DNA from: Serripes groenlandicus
Lineage: Eukaryota > Mollusca > Bivalvia > Cardiida > Cardiidae
Length of the DNA stretch: 64,000 nucleotides
Direction of reading: 5' to 3'
Assembly: GCA_031761405.1 (NCBI GenBank)
Contig: JASEVX010000011.1
Span: 16,241,609 to 16,305,608 of the forward strand
The translations under genes were made by a program, and so were the position numbers. The notes beneath the pieces were generated by a model. It was not told where the DNA came from and made no database searches. It saw nothing but the letters and a program-made list of their open reading frames with translations. Position 1 is the first letter of the stretch. Each line of letters opens with the position of its first letter. Shown in pieces: positions 47,870-58,909 of the stretch.

Positions 47870-49060
47870 GTCGATTTAAATGAGTGTTGTAGATGTTGCA
47901 CATCTTCTTAATATGGTGAACATTTGTGGCAGTTAATTTCAAAATTCTTTAGCAGTACAAGCAATATGGAGCGGAGAGAAAATATAGTCACAGGGTTTTC
48001 ACTGACGCACAAATCCTGCGTCATTGACGCATTTTTAACTCAAATGACCCCCGCAAGAGAATATATGTGCGTCCCTGTGAACGCAATCATGGGTGTCAGA
48101 AACGTGGCACAATGGCGAGGACAAAACATGACACTATGACTGGGGCATTAAACAGTGTCAGTTACAAAAAGACTTTACAAAACGTGTTAAAAAATCTGAA
48201 AATAAAGTCAGTGCCAAAACTGACACACAAACAGAATGAACAGAACTTAGTGAAGTGAGTTAATCCAAATCATAATCTTCAATATTCTTTCACAAATTGA
48301 CATTTTTAATAAGGGATAATAAATACAAAGAACAACACTTGTATTTTATTTTATTTTTTCATATCAATCACTTGATTATAAAAATCTAAGCTGGACCCCC
48401 ACAATGTATAAAATGACCCTCAACTTTGATGACAAGGGGGTCACAATGACCCCCAAGTTTCAAAACTTAGGGGAAACCCTGTAGTCATATGACCTTTGAC
48501 CTCTTAGTGTGTCTGTGACCTTCAACAGAGTTGGCAGAAACATATACTCATCGTCTCAATATGGTGAATATTTGTGGTGAGAAAAGTGTTTCATACTAGA
48601 GATATGGAATGGACACAAAAACTAACCTTATGACCTTTGATCTCCTATGACCTTGACCTTTAACTGAGTTTGAAAAAAACTGCACATTGTCTCAATATGG
48701 TAAACATTAAATTTTGTGGCATGTTATTTTCAAATTTTTCAAGCTGTATGAAAAGCTATGGAATTATTTTAAAATCCTTCAAGCAATTATTTAAAAGTGT
48801 CAGAGCCGACAAAAAATAGTCATATTAGGTTTGACTTCTATGTGTGACCTGGACCATCAAATGAGCTTGCAGAAACATGCACTCTAAACATTGGCCAAAG
48901 ATGGTAAACATTTGGTATGTTATATTAAAATCCTTCAAGTTGTTTGAAAAGCAGTGGACATGATTTGTGACGGACAAAAAGACAACACAAGCAAAACAAT
49001 GGATTACATTTGGGGAGACAAAATTGCATGTTATAAATGATGATTAAACCTTTGTCTTTT
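47870..49060 (+). repeat. Helitron-like array (CATATGACCTTTGACC), interrupted
   Basis: Five to six units with CTCAATATGGTGAACATT and TCAAGC-GT-TGAAAAG, of the same family as 1,978-2,340. A separate transposon is inserted at 47,991-48,481. Confidence 0.6.
47991..48481 (+). mobile_element. 491 bp transposon with CAGGGTTTTC ends and 6 bp target duplication
   Basis: The ends are CAGGGTTTTCACTGACG and TAGGGGAAACCCTG. TAGTCA abuts both sides exactly (47,985-47,990 and 48,482-48,487). Inside, the plus strand reads MARTKHDTMTGALNSVSYKK, then TLQNVLKNLKIKSVPKL, then THKQNEQNLVK (48,112-48,255). A consensus donor-like GAA|GTGAGT overlaps the stop. It looks like an internally deleted copy that keeps a first coding exon. 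Confidence 0.72.
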
Positions 49061-49775
49061 AAATATCTTTTATACAGTAACATATCATCCAGAATTTGTT
49101 GTCCATGACTTCCCATTACATTTCAGAATGCTTTGTGTGCAATATTTTGATAAGATGTTACTTAAATAAAAAATATGGTAAAACATATGCAGACTGTTAT
49201 ATCATGAAGTTGCCAAATTTATTCAGACATACTTCGCATCGCCTTTAGTTTTCTCCGACATTTAAGATAAAACATGGACTCCCTAACTTTATATTTATAA
49301 CTCTCACTTCCACAGGTTTCAATCTAGGCTACATTTTTGCGTCATTGGCACACCATGAACATACTTGGCCCTCTTTTTTAAACCCCTGTGCATCCATCAG
49401 GTGCAAAGACTATAATTTTGACGCATTTTAAATAAGTTATAGCGTCGATGTTATAAAAGAAATGCTGCACAATTCACACACAAATCAAACTTCACATATA
49501 TATAAACAAACAAATGAAATGTACACTGGTTTGCGTTTTAAAATATCGCAACTTTTCTGAAACTCGCAAGCCAGTCTAGGTTTGATTTAGATTGACTTGT
49601 TTTTTATAGGTATGCTTTCATTTAAGGCTGGATTCTGATTGGATAACATTTTATATACGACCAATGATGGTCAGTCTTTTGTTAGGAATTTTGGGTTAAT
49701 AGTAAATCTAACAACCTGTAAGTAACTTTCAAAAAATCTATGCCGCACAGCTGAAAATGCTACAATAATTAAAGT
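49061..49775. other. Unrecognised AT-rich sequence
   Basis: No coding sequence, repeat family or RNA gene recognised. Confidence 0.4.
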
Positions 49776-50345
49776 CAGGCCTTTTTCTATAGATCCCATA
49801 TATAATTTTCACTATACACTATAAGGAAAACAAGCCCTGCCTTTTGACCTCTAAGTGTGACCTTGACCTTTAAGATACAGGCCTGGTTCTTGTTAGCGAC
49901 ACTTCACCTCATCATGGTGAACATGTGTGCCCAGAAACTTAGGAATCCTGTGGTGCATGGTTGAGATGTGGGCTGGATAAGGTACAGTCCTATCAAACAA
50001 ACAGTACTAAGTTTGACCTTGATATTTGAGGTACAGGTCTGGGTCTTGTGCATTACATGTCAACCCATCATGGTGAACCTTTGAGCCAAGTTTCTTTGAA
50101 TAAATCCAATGATGCAAGGTAAAGATGTGGCTCGGACTCATTTTGATCTTGACCTCCAAGTTACACCTTGACATTTGAGGTATACGCCTTGGTCTTGTGC
50201 GCCACACGCCGCCTAATGAGCATGGTGAATCTTTGTGCCAAGTTTCTTGGAAGTCCTATGATGCATGGTTAAGATGCGGGCTGGACAAGGTTTGGACAGA
50301 TGGACGCACATACACCAAATCGCCAATGTGACAGTTATGTCCAGC
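49776..50345 (+). repeat. ~150 bp tandem repeat (GTACAGGTCTGGGTCTTG) behind a hAT-like left end
   Basis: A stray CAGGCCTTTTTCTATAGATC is followed by three to four units of the family found at 19,040. It closes with GGACGCACATACACCAAATC and GCTCACAGCAAGCAGGC. Confidence 0.6.
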
Positions 50346-50379
50346 TCACAGCAAGCAGGCTCTTCAAAAATAATAACCC

Positions 50380-51013
50380 CTTACAGCCTACCTGCTGCTC
50401 CTTGAATCTCATAGTAGGTTACCCAAAGAACATTTAGAACAACACATTTTTTTGAAAATTGGCTCGATAGATTTTTAAAGGTTTCACTATAGCCAGATAA
50501 GGCAAAACAGCCCTGTCCCAGGGCAGCCACACTTTTTGACCAATCAACATGACTTGAAGGAATCAGACAGAGGGTCTAGTGTTTCAATTTGCTGCGCATC
50601 CCGCATCCTAAACTTGTTAAATTTTGACAGGACTCATTCAAATCATGATGTGAACATTTCCGCGGTCAACCAAAGCAACATTTCTACAAAATGATTAAAA
50701 ATGAACCAACCAGTTCTGGATAAGATTTTTTTTAAGTTTTTTTTTTTGGTTGCCATGAAAACTAGAATTTTGCATGGACCCCAGCATGGACCAATGCCCC
50801 CTCCTCAGTTATAAAAGATGAAGTAATTTAGGAGATGACATTGAGGATGCTACCTGGCAGCAGCTATGAAGTTTCATTCCAATTGGCTAAGTGGTTACAG
50901 AGAAAAAATGGTATGTAATGAAGCCAAAAGTTAACACACACATGCCGAGACAGAAACATGACAACAAATCTCCATAACATAAGCTTGACTGGCTTTTAGC
51001 CAGCGTAGCTAAT
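50380..51013 (+). mobile_element. P2-type Helitron-like element
   Basis: Three to four degraded units (AATCAACATGACTTGAAGG). Then ACATAAGCTTGACTGGCT, TTTAGCCAGCGTAGCTAATAA as the hairpin end. Confidence 0.62.
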
Positions 51014-51158
51014 AATTATACACACACTGTGCCGTACAAAAATATATTTTTCCCTTATATAAATGTATTATTCACATTCGGTCAGGTTTTCATCTGCTCA
51101 CAACTCTAGCCAATGTAACATAATCTTATTTATTTAACCCAAACTTTCTTCAAAAAGA

Positions 51159-51281
51159 TGAATACCAAAACAACGTTTGACCTTACCGACACCGATGATT
51201 CGACAGAGCAAACCTTGTCTGTATCGGCCCTTATTAATCACGAGATGAAGTCCCCAGAGGCCGGCGTACCACTCCCGTGAC
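51159..51281 (+). other. Unrecognised 40-codon open frame
   Basis: It reads MNTKTTFDLTDTDDSTEQTL, then SVSALINHEMKSPEAG, then VPLP and stop. GC-richer than the surroundings. No known domain. It merges into the GC-rich repeat that follows. On the opposite strand a donor-like G|GTAAGG lies at about 51,202, so a non-coding first exon of the receptor gene is conceivable but unsupported. Confidence 0.25.
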
Positions 51282-51595
51282 AAAAAAAAACTAAAAAAGT
51301 GACAGGGGCCTCTGGGCCCCCCTAATACATGTGGCGAGAAACTCGCCTACTAAAGTGTTCCACTCAAGTGACAAAACAAAGTGTTCCAGTCCGCTGACAG
51401 GGGCCTCTGGGCACCGAGTGATCACGCGGCGGATTCTGCGAGAAACCACACTGAGAATTGTTCCACTCTGGTGACAGGGGTCTCTGGGCCCGAAAACTCC
51501 CCTTATACATGCGGCGAAACCCGCCTACTAAAGGACGGCGTTCCACTCCTGTGACAAAAAAAAAAAGTGTTCCACTCTGGTGACAAAACAATAGA
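51238..51595. repeat. GC-rich imperfect tandem repeat (GTGACAGGGGCCTCTGGGC)
   Basis: GTGACAGGGGCCTCTGGGC occurs at about 51,299 and 51,397, with one variant at about 51,472. GTTCCACTC-GTGACAAA phrases stand between, together with two copies of ATACATG-GGCGA followed by CGCCTACTAAA. The composition differs sharply from the rest of the window. Confidence 0.7.
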
Positions 51596-51791
51596 TCTGA
51601 AAATTATTAACATAATCAGGGCTTGTATTTGTTAACTATATTTGCTCTATTTTAGAGAAAAAAGTCTGCTGAGTAGTTTATTTGTTGATTATATGATCCT
51701 AAAACTGTCCATTTTCCAGTACTAAATAAAGCACCTCAGAATGCCCAGAATGCACCAGATTGCACCATTGTTTTGTTTTCAAAATGTTCCC

Positions 51792-51814
51792 GGGGGGGGG
51801 GGGGGGGGGGGGGG
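51792..51814 (+). repeat. Poly-G run (23 G)
   Basis: Twenty-three consecutive G. Able to form G-quadruplexes and prone to assembly error. Confidence 0.95.
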
Positions 51815-52450
51815 TTGAAATCTCACCTTGCAATTTGAAATTTGCATTTGCAATTCGTGAGTATGCGAGCTTAAATTAAAACCCTGAGTTTCAACTCCAG
51901 CCCCTGACCCATTGCCAACATCAAACTGTTTTGATTTTAATGAAGCCATGCAAATCCAAAGATCACATACTATTTTATGTCCATCTTGAAAGTTTAAGAA
52001 CATTTTGAAAAATACAAGAAGTTTAAATATGCTGATGTGTTTTGTTTAATGTTGACCACTAGACCATGTATGATTGGTGTCTTATAGCCCCTTATTGGCC
52101 AATTAAAAAAATGTGGCTAGGGTTACCTGACCTACCCAAATTTTTCACTGCCAAACATGTGACTGTATGCTGTCAAGTACTGTTTGTCCATTTGCTTGAC
52201 TATAATGGGGACTTGTGTGTACAAATTGATATTCTTGAGCAAATTTCTTAAAATTCATTTTGCAACATTCGGTAATATAGATAAATAAGTGTCAGACAAC
52301 GGATCGCAAGTAATGACTAAGTATTTTTAGAATGATCTGTTGACTTTTATAAAGATTTGCTAGTCTTTGAGAGAGTTAATATATTTTTTCTAGGTGATAC
52401 ATTTGGAAAAGAAATTTAAAATTTGGAAGAGCTTAAGCAATTAGAAAATA

Positions 52451-54795
52451 AACAAGAGGGCCAAGATGGCCCTAAAATCGATCACCTGAATGATAGTTAA
52501 TTAGAAGCAAATATTTAACTGCAAATATCTGTGAAAATTTGATCAGGAGTTCAAATGAAACTGCAAGGAGTGGAAATAGTCCATTTTTATCTTGAAATCT
52601 AACAAGAGCTTTCTCAATTTCTGATGCTGCAGCAACAAAGGTTCTACACAGAATGCAAGTATTTGAACAATTTTGAAAGAGGACCATCAAAGGAACATTC
52701 CTGTGAAGTAACATTGAAATTGGTCAAGTGGAATGGTAGGAGTTGTCATTTGTAGCTAAAAGTTCAATTTACCCCTTTTGTGATGACGCGAGGTTGCTAT
52801 GATTTTGTAACTAATCAAAACAGCTTGAACAAATTAAATGTAGAGGATCACTGAAGTAGGATTTATATTCAATTTCCTTAATATCAGACAAGAACTTTTA
52901 AAGCTTGGACATTTTGCCCCCTTTCTGATGCTGCAGCAACCCTGGCGGCCATGTTTTTCAACCGATCGGAAATATTTGAACAATCTTGGTAAAGGGTGCC
53001 CCAAGAAACATTTGTGCAAAATAATTTTCAAATTGGGCCAGTACTTTTGGACAAGAAGATTTTTAAAATTTTAACAAAAAAAAACCAAGCTCCTCCTCCT
53101 GGCGGCCATGTTTTTCAACCGATCGGAAATATTTGAACAATCTTGGTAAAGGGTGCCCCAAGGAACATTTGTGCAAAATAATTTTCAAATCGGGCCAGTA
53201 CTTTTGGTCAAGAAGATTTTTAAAATTTTAACAATGCACATATAAGGAAAACAGGCTCCGCCCCCTGGCGGCCATGTTTTTCAACCGATCGGAAATATTT
53301 GAACAATCTTGGTAAAGGGTGCCCCAATGAACATTTGTGGAAAATAATTTTCAAATCGGGCAAGTACTTTTGGACAAGAAGATTTTTTAAGTTTTAACAA
53401 TGCACGTAGAAGGAAAACAAGCTTCGCCCCCTGGCGGCCATGTTTTTCAACGGATCGGAAATATTTGAACAATCTTGGTAAAGGGTGCCCCAAGGAACAT
53501 TTGTGCAAAATAATTTTCAAATCGGGCCAGTACTTTTGGTCAAGAAGATTTTTAAAATTTTAACAATGCACATATAAGGAAAACAGGCTCCGCCCCCTGG
53601 CGGCCATGTTTTTCAACCGATCGGAAATATTTGAACAATCTAGGTAAAGGGTGCCCCAATGAACATTTGTGGAAAATAATTTTCAAATCGGGCCAGTACT
53701 TTTGGACAAGAAGTTTTTTTAAGTTTTAACAATGCACGTATAAGGAAAACAAGCTCCGCGCCCTGGCGGCCATGTTTTTCAACGGATCGGGAATATTTGA
53801 ACAATCTTGGTAAAGGGTGCCCCAAGGAACATTTGTGCAAAATAATTTTCAAATTGGGCCAGTACTTTTTGACAAGAAGATTTTTAAAATTTTAACAATG
53901 CACATATAAGGAAAACAGGCTCCACCCCCTGGCGGCCATGTTTTTCAATCGATCGGAAATATTTGAACAATCTTGGTAAAGGGTGCCCCAATCAACATTT
54001 GTGGAAAATAATTTTCAAATCGGGCCAGTACTTTTGGACAAGAAGATTTTTTAAGTTTTAACAATGCACATATAAGGAAAACAAGTTCCACGCCCTGGCG
54101 GCCATGTTTTTCAACGGATCGGAAATATTTGAACAATCTTCGTAAAGGGTGCCCCAAGGAACATTTGTGCAAAACAATTTTCAAATCGGGCCAGTACTTT
54201 TTGACAAGAAGATTTTTAAAATTTTAACAATGCACATATAAGGAAAACAGGCTCCGCCCCCTGGCGGCCATGTTTTTCAACCGATCGGAAATTTTTGAAC
54301 AATCTTGGTAAAGGGTGCCCCAATGTACATTTGTGCAAAATAATTGTCAAATCGGGCCAGTACTTCTGGACAAGAAGATTTTTAAAGTTTTAACAATGCA
54401 CATATAAGGAAAATAAGCTCCGCCCCCTGGCGGCCATGTTTTTCAACGGATCGGAAATATTTGAACAATCTTGGTAGAGGGTACCCCAAGGAACATTTGT
54501 GCAAAATAATTTTTAAATCGGGCCAGTACTTTTGGACAAGAAGATTTTTTAAGATTTGGCAATTTTCCCCTTTTCTGTTGCCGCGGCAACCAAAGTTCTC
54601 GATGGAATTTAAATCTTTGAACAATTTTTAAAGAGGTTCACCAAAGGAACATTCCTGTGAAGTTTGGTTGAAATTGGTCAAGTGGTTAAGGAGGAGATGA
54701 TCTAAATGTTAACGACGGACGACGACGGACGACGTAAGACGGACAAAAAGTGATCAGAATAGCTCACCTTGAGCCTTTGGCTCTAGGTGATCTAA
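52451..54795 (+). mobile_element. Helitron-like element with strict 166 bp array (copy H4)
   Basis: The start is AACAAGAGGGCCAAGATGGC and the end is GCTCACCTTGAGCC-TTT-GGCTC-TAGGTGATCTAA (54,792-54,795). CCTGGCGGCCATGTTTTTCA recurs at 53,264, 53,430, 53,596, 53,762, 53,928, 54,094, 54,260 and 54,426 (all 166 bp apart), with earlier looser copies at 52,941 and 53,098. Alternate units differ consistently (AACCGATCGG with CCAATGAAC against AACGGATCGG with CCAAGGAAC), so the true period is 332 bp. Same plan as bivalve pearl-type elements. Minus-strand open frames through it are artefacts of the repeat. Confidence 0.8.
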
Positions 54796-55319
54796 AAAGA
54801 TTAGGATTAAATTTCAAAAGTACATCATAGCTAATACTTCAATCACTAAAGTGAAATAGTTCAATAGTTTCAAAATTCATTATTCAAAATTCGTTATTCC
54901 CAAGGCCTAAAAAAAAGAAATGTTTGTTTCCAATGACATTTTTTTTTATATCAATCATTAGTTTGTGTAATATTAATAATAGCACAAGTTCATAGTAATG
55001 GTAATGCATATACATGTATACATAAATACACAATGCTACCAAAGACTTTGAAAATGGTAGTAATGGCTGCCTTCTTTGGCACTCATGGTTAGCTTAATAT
55101 GACAGAATAGCTGGTGTCAGGATAAATTGAACAGTTATTGGGCTTGTCTCCCTTTATATATATGTATATAGCATTTGCCATAAAATGTTTAGGGTTGGCG
55201 GCAAAAAATAGGGTAGGTAGGGTCACAGGAAACGAGAATCTTTCTCAAATTTTGCCCAATGGAAAAAGATCAGAAAAGGAAAAAGACATTTCTGAGATCT
55301 GAGGCAAGACAGATGGTTA
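54796..55319. other. Unrecognised AT-rich sequence with a SINE trace
   Basis: GGTGTCAGGATAAATTGAAC near 55,111 resembles the body of SINE family C. Otherwise nothing recognised. Confidence 0.4.
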
Positions 55320-55440
55320 TAATATTATATAAGACGAATGTTTGACGCAAAGCATCAAAAAGAAGCTGCAATATTTCGTTGCACATGAAGAAATAAAAAA
55401 AAATACATTTAAATCCACAAACATTTATAGACAAATTTAA
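55320..55440 (-). repeat. Dispersed repeat D, copy 2 (inverted)
   Basis: AAGACGAATGTTTGACGC, GCAATATTTCGTTG and AAATCCACAAACA match 23,785-23,890 in reverse. Confidence 0.7.
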
Positions 55441-55477
55441 TCTGTAGTTAGTAATGCAGATATCGGTATTTGAAGAT

Positions 55478-55706
55478 TTAACCCTTTCCCTCAAATGACA
55501 ATTCTGCAGCAGACGACTTTGAACATATTTTGTAAAAAAATAGAAAATCTCTATAATTGAATGGATAACCTATGACTAAAAGTGTAAAACATTGTGGCAA
55601 AAGGAGAAATTGCTTGTTTTGAGCAATTTCTTCTTTTGTCACTATGTTTTCAAAACACTGTCTGCTAAAGAGGTGTCAGAAAGCGTCTATATGAGGGAAA
55701 GGGTTA
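55478..55706. mobile_element. TTAA-type MITE (family T), full length
   Basis: TTAACCCTTTCCCTCAAATG to TATGAGGGAAAGGGTTAA. The central stem is GAAATTGCTTG-TTTTG-AGCAATTTC. Near consensus. Confidence 0.88.
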
Positions 55707-55961
55707 AGTATCATGTAGGATATTTAACCTGGCAGGGTCTGTGTTTTAAGTGAATGAGACTGATCATGAAAAGTGACATATAAGACTAAAACTAAAGATA
55801 AATCGACAAGAAGTTATGATAAATTTCAATTTGTACCAAAGACAATCAACTATTTGTATTGAACACAAGCCCTGTTTTGATAATTTTTTGTCAAATAATG
55901 CAGACACACAGAAAAACTTTTTTTTTTGTTTTGTATCGGTAAGTCATGATAGTGGATAAGG

Positions 55962-56120
55962 GTTTAACCACTTCCCACATAAAACAAATCTGCAGCAGAC
56001 AAATTTAAAATGATCAAGTACAAAATATAAAAAAATTATAAAATGATAGTATGATAACTGAAAAGTTTTCAAATATATAGTGGTAAATGCAAATCATGAT
56101 TGCTAATTATGAGCAATTCC
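55962..56120. mobile_element. Partial MITE family T
   Basis: TTTAACCACTTCCCACATAA, CTGCAGCAGACAAATT and a worn TGCTAATTATGAGCAAT hairpin. The right end is lost. Confidence 0.55.
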
Positions 56121-56783
56121 TCTAAAAATGTACATACATTAAATTAATATACCGGCCTTAATTTCTAAAACTCCCACATGTATATAGAGTGTAAAAGGGA
56201 TGTTTTAAAAGTTATTTACCTTAAATTAATATACTTAGTAAGGCCTAGAGAAACCCGATTTTTGGTCACACTGGCAAGTCTAAAAATCTACTTGTGCTAA
56301 ATTTCAAAGCACTCCTACAGGAAGCTTCCAATGAATATATCGTCACCTAAGCGCATTAACAGGTTAAGTGACAATTTCACAAAATCACTTTTTTGGATTA
56401 AATGGTCCAAAATGTTGATATACATGTACTGTAAAACTATCTTGACTGATTTCAAATGTTAAACGATACTTTTGAGAAAATTGCAGGACAGGTTATCTGC
56501 AAGCCTTAAATGACTTTGTGCAAAAACAGGTTAAGTACTTTTAACCTGTCTTTGTGCTCAAAAAATATAAAATGTTGTCCAAAGAATTGGCGCAAAAACA
56601 GGTTAAGTGCTCTAAAACTGTTTTTGCACCATTAATTATGTAAAATATTGTCTAAGGTTTTGGTGCAAAAACAGGTTAACAACATATTTGTTATCTGTTA
56701 CTTAGTGATATGACATCATAAAATGAATTGTTACTAAGTGATATGACATCATATATTTTCCTAGTGACATCACATTCTAAAAG

Positions 56784-57236
56784 AATGCCAAAATTCCACC
56801 AGTTTAGTTAGCAGTTAGATGAAAAATTTATGGCCAGACGTGCAAATCCTTACAAAGTTATTGAAATGACCTCTGATCATTTCTTTGATTTTAAAAACCT
56901 CAGTCAACAAATAAAAAACTTAAGATTTTGATGTTGAGGGTCGTAAAATCAGATGGATGGAAATCGGAACAATAACATTTTCCAAGGATCTCCCTGATAC
57001 GGCACAGATACAGCATGACTATGATGGCCCTGTGATATATCTAAATTTACAGCCAAATTTAAGAAAAAACTCAACATAGGTACCGAAACTGGAAAAACTG
57101 TTCCATAGAATTGATACCCCAAAGTTAACCATAACCAAATATAATGACCTTAAAAAGCTGTGTGAGAAAAATATTATTCCAGCTGCCCATCATGCATTTC
57201 CCGAACGTTTACCTGTTAACTCTTAATTAACTTTAA
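56784..57236 (+). pseudogene. Decayed coding sequence of the transposon
   Basis: It reads from ATG through MARRANPYKVIEMTSDHFFD, FKNLSQQIKNLRF, then after a one-base shift DVEGRKIRWMEIGTITFSKD and, past a stop, KLTITKYNDLKKLCEKN, then IIPAAHHAFPERLPVNS and a stop. Two in-frame stops and one frameshift break it. The end 'DL..LC....IP..HH.F...LP' is a pattern I have met at the C-terminus of uncharacterised, transposon-associated invertebrate proteins (recollection, not a search). It lies close to the left end of the element. Confidence 0.5.
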
Positions 57237-57285
57237 GGAATTTCATATGGAGTTGACCACGGTAAATTTTGAATATAATATATTA

Positions 57286-57475
57286 TTAACCCTTTCCCTG
57301 ATATAGACGCTTTCTGATGCCTCTGCAGCAGATCACTTTTGAAACTATTGTGACAAAACGAGAAATTGCTCAAAACAAGCAATTTCTCCTTTTGCTACAA
57401 TGTTTTCAACTCTTTCCAATAATAACATTTTCATTTATAAAAGATTTCCGTATTTTTGGCCAAAAGATTTCAAAG
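57286..57475. mobile_element. TTAA-type MITE (family T), 3'-truncated
   Basis: TTAACCCTTTCCCTGATATA, GCCTCTGCAGCAGATCAC and ATTGCTCAAAACAAGCAAT. The right terminal repeat is missing. Confidence 0.65.
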
Positions 57476-57586
57476 TGGAGTTATTTCTTAAATTTGGGAT
57501 GTGTATCCAAGATAAGTGAATACCAGTACATAAATTAATCAAAGTGCCGATGGCACTGTAGTGGCGATCGTGTAGAAAATCCTGCA

Positions 57587-57878
57587 TTTGATTGATTGGG
57601 GTTTAAAGCCGTTTTCAATAATTTTTCACGGCGACCAGTTCACCTACACCTATGCGTTTCCTGGTTTTCCACACCAGTACACCACACAACATACTTTCCA
57701 AGTTACTGGCTACTTTTTCACATAGTCTGTTTAACAGCCCATTGGTGAAAGATAAATGACACAGGTCACAGTGACTTTTGTCAAACGTCGGAAAGAATGT
57801 TGGCCGAGCTGGGATTCGAGCTCACAACCCCTGGATTGACAGCCCGCGTCGCTACCAACTGAGCTAGCGGGGCTCGGC
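57587..57878 (-). mobile_element. tRNA-derived SINE (family A) with 12 bp target duplication
   Basis: On the minus strand the head has TAGCTCAGTTGGTAGCGAC (A box) and GAGCTCGAATCCCAGC (B box), and the tail is CCCAATCAATCAA. GAAAATCCTGCA flanks it at 57,575-57,586 and 57,879-57,890. Confidence 0.92.
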
Positions 57879-58347
57879 GAAAATCCTGCAAAGTAACAAG
57901 CATTATCTCGTGTGTAGGCCTTGCGATTTTCAATAATAGTGTACTCTGGTGCGGGTAAATTTGAGAAAAACTTTTGACAGTAGAATAATGTTTGTTTGCC
58001 AGAATGTTTGTCTTGGTGATATTCAGTTTACGTTCTAAAATTGGTCATGATGTGTTCAAAATAAGGCAATACCAAATTTAAGAGGAATCTAGTTGGTACT
58101 CAATAGACCACCGTTTTAGCTCATTAGAATGTTGGTCTTGGTTATTTGTAATCTAAAATGTTGTGGGTTATCACATGTTCATCATCAGATCGCTAGGCCA
58201 TATTAAGATGAAATATTGTGAAATATTGTGTACACTTTAGAGACAACATTTTCGAAATAAGCATGTTGAAACACTGTGTCAGAATATTTGTCTTGATGAC
58301 ATCAGGGCTATGTTCAACATAGATAATGTCACTTCCGAAACAGAATC

Positions 58348-58535
58348 CGTCACGGCCGAGTGGTTATTATCGGAGATTTCAAACTGCGTGTCTTGGGTTT
58401 GATCCTCAGTCACGGCCGGCATGATTGGACAATTCACATTTCAAAACCTAGAGTGTTTACCAAGGGAGCATGAATAAGTAACATGTCACCATAATATAAC
58501 TGAAATAATGTTGAAAATGGGTGTAAAACCACAAA
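58348..58535 (+). mobile_element. tRNA-derived SINE (family B), older copy
   Basis: CGGCCGAGTGGTTATTATCG and GGGTTTGATCCTCAGTC form the tRNA-like head. The body AAGGGAGCATGAATAA matches the copy at 29,408. Confidence 0.75.
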
Positions 58536-58574
58536 AAGAAACCTATCACGAACTAAGTCACTATGCAAAATTGA

Positions 58575-58884
58575 TTTAATTGATTGATTGATTGGGGTTT
58601 AACGCCGTTTTCAACAATTTTTCAGTCATATCACGGCGACCAGTTCACCTACTCATCATGCGTTTCCTGGTTTTCCACACCAGTACACCACACAACAAAC
58701 TTTCCAAGCAGCTGGCTACTTTTCCACATAGACTGTTAAACAGCCCATTAGTGAAAGACAAATGACGCAGGTCACAGTGACTTTCGTCAAACGTCAGAAA
58801 GAATGTTGGCCGAGCTGGGATTCAAACTCACAACCCCTGGATTGACAGCCCGCATCGCTACCAACTGAGCTAACGGGGCTCGTC
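58575..58884 (-). mobile_element. tRNA-derived SINE (family A) with 12 bp target duplication
   Basis: Same structure as 57,587-57,878: TTAGCTCAGTTGGTAGCGA, GTTTGAATCCCAGC, tail AATCAATCAATCAA. ATGCAAAATTGA flanks it at 58,563-58,574 and 58,885-58,896. Confidence 0.92.
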
Positions 58885-58909
58885 ATGCAAAATTGAAGAA
58901 ATATCTTGT

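Noticed and set aside
53098..54591. CRISPR-like array (regular repeats)
   Set aside because: The whole 166 bp unit is repeated without distinct spacers, and this is an animal genome.
52834..54624. Series of similar 65-80 codon minus-strand open frames (MKIILHKCSLGHPLPRLFKY type)
   Set aside because: They repeat with the 166 bp unit and follow from its sequence. No start context or family, and they are by-products of the tandem array.
57800..58884. tRNA genes (A and B boxes with TAGCTCAGTTGGTAGCGA)
   Set aside because: The tRNA-like part continues into a common ~300 bp body with an AATCAA tail and is flanked by target duplications, so these are SINEs.
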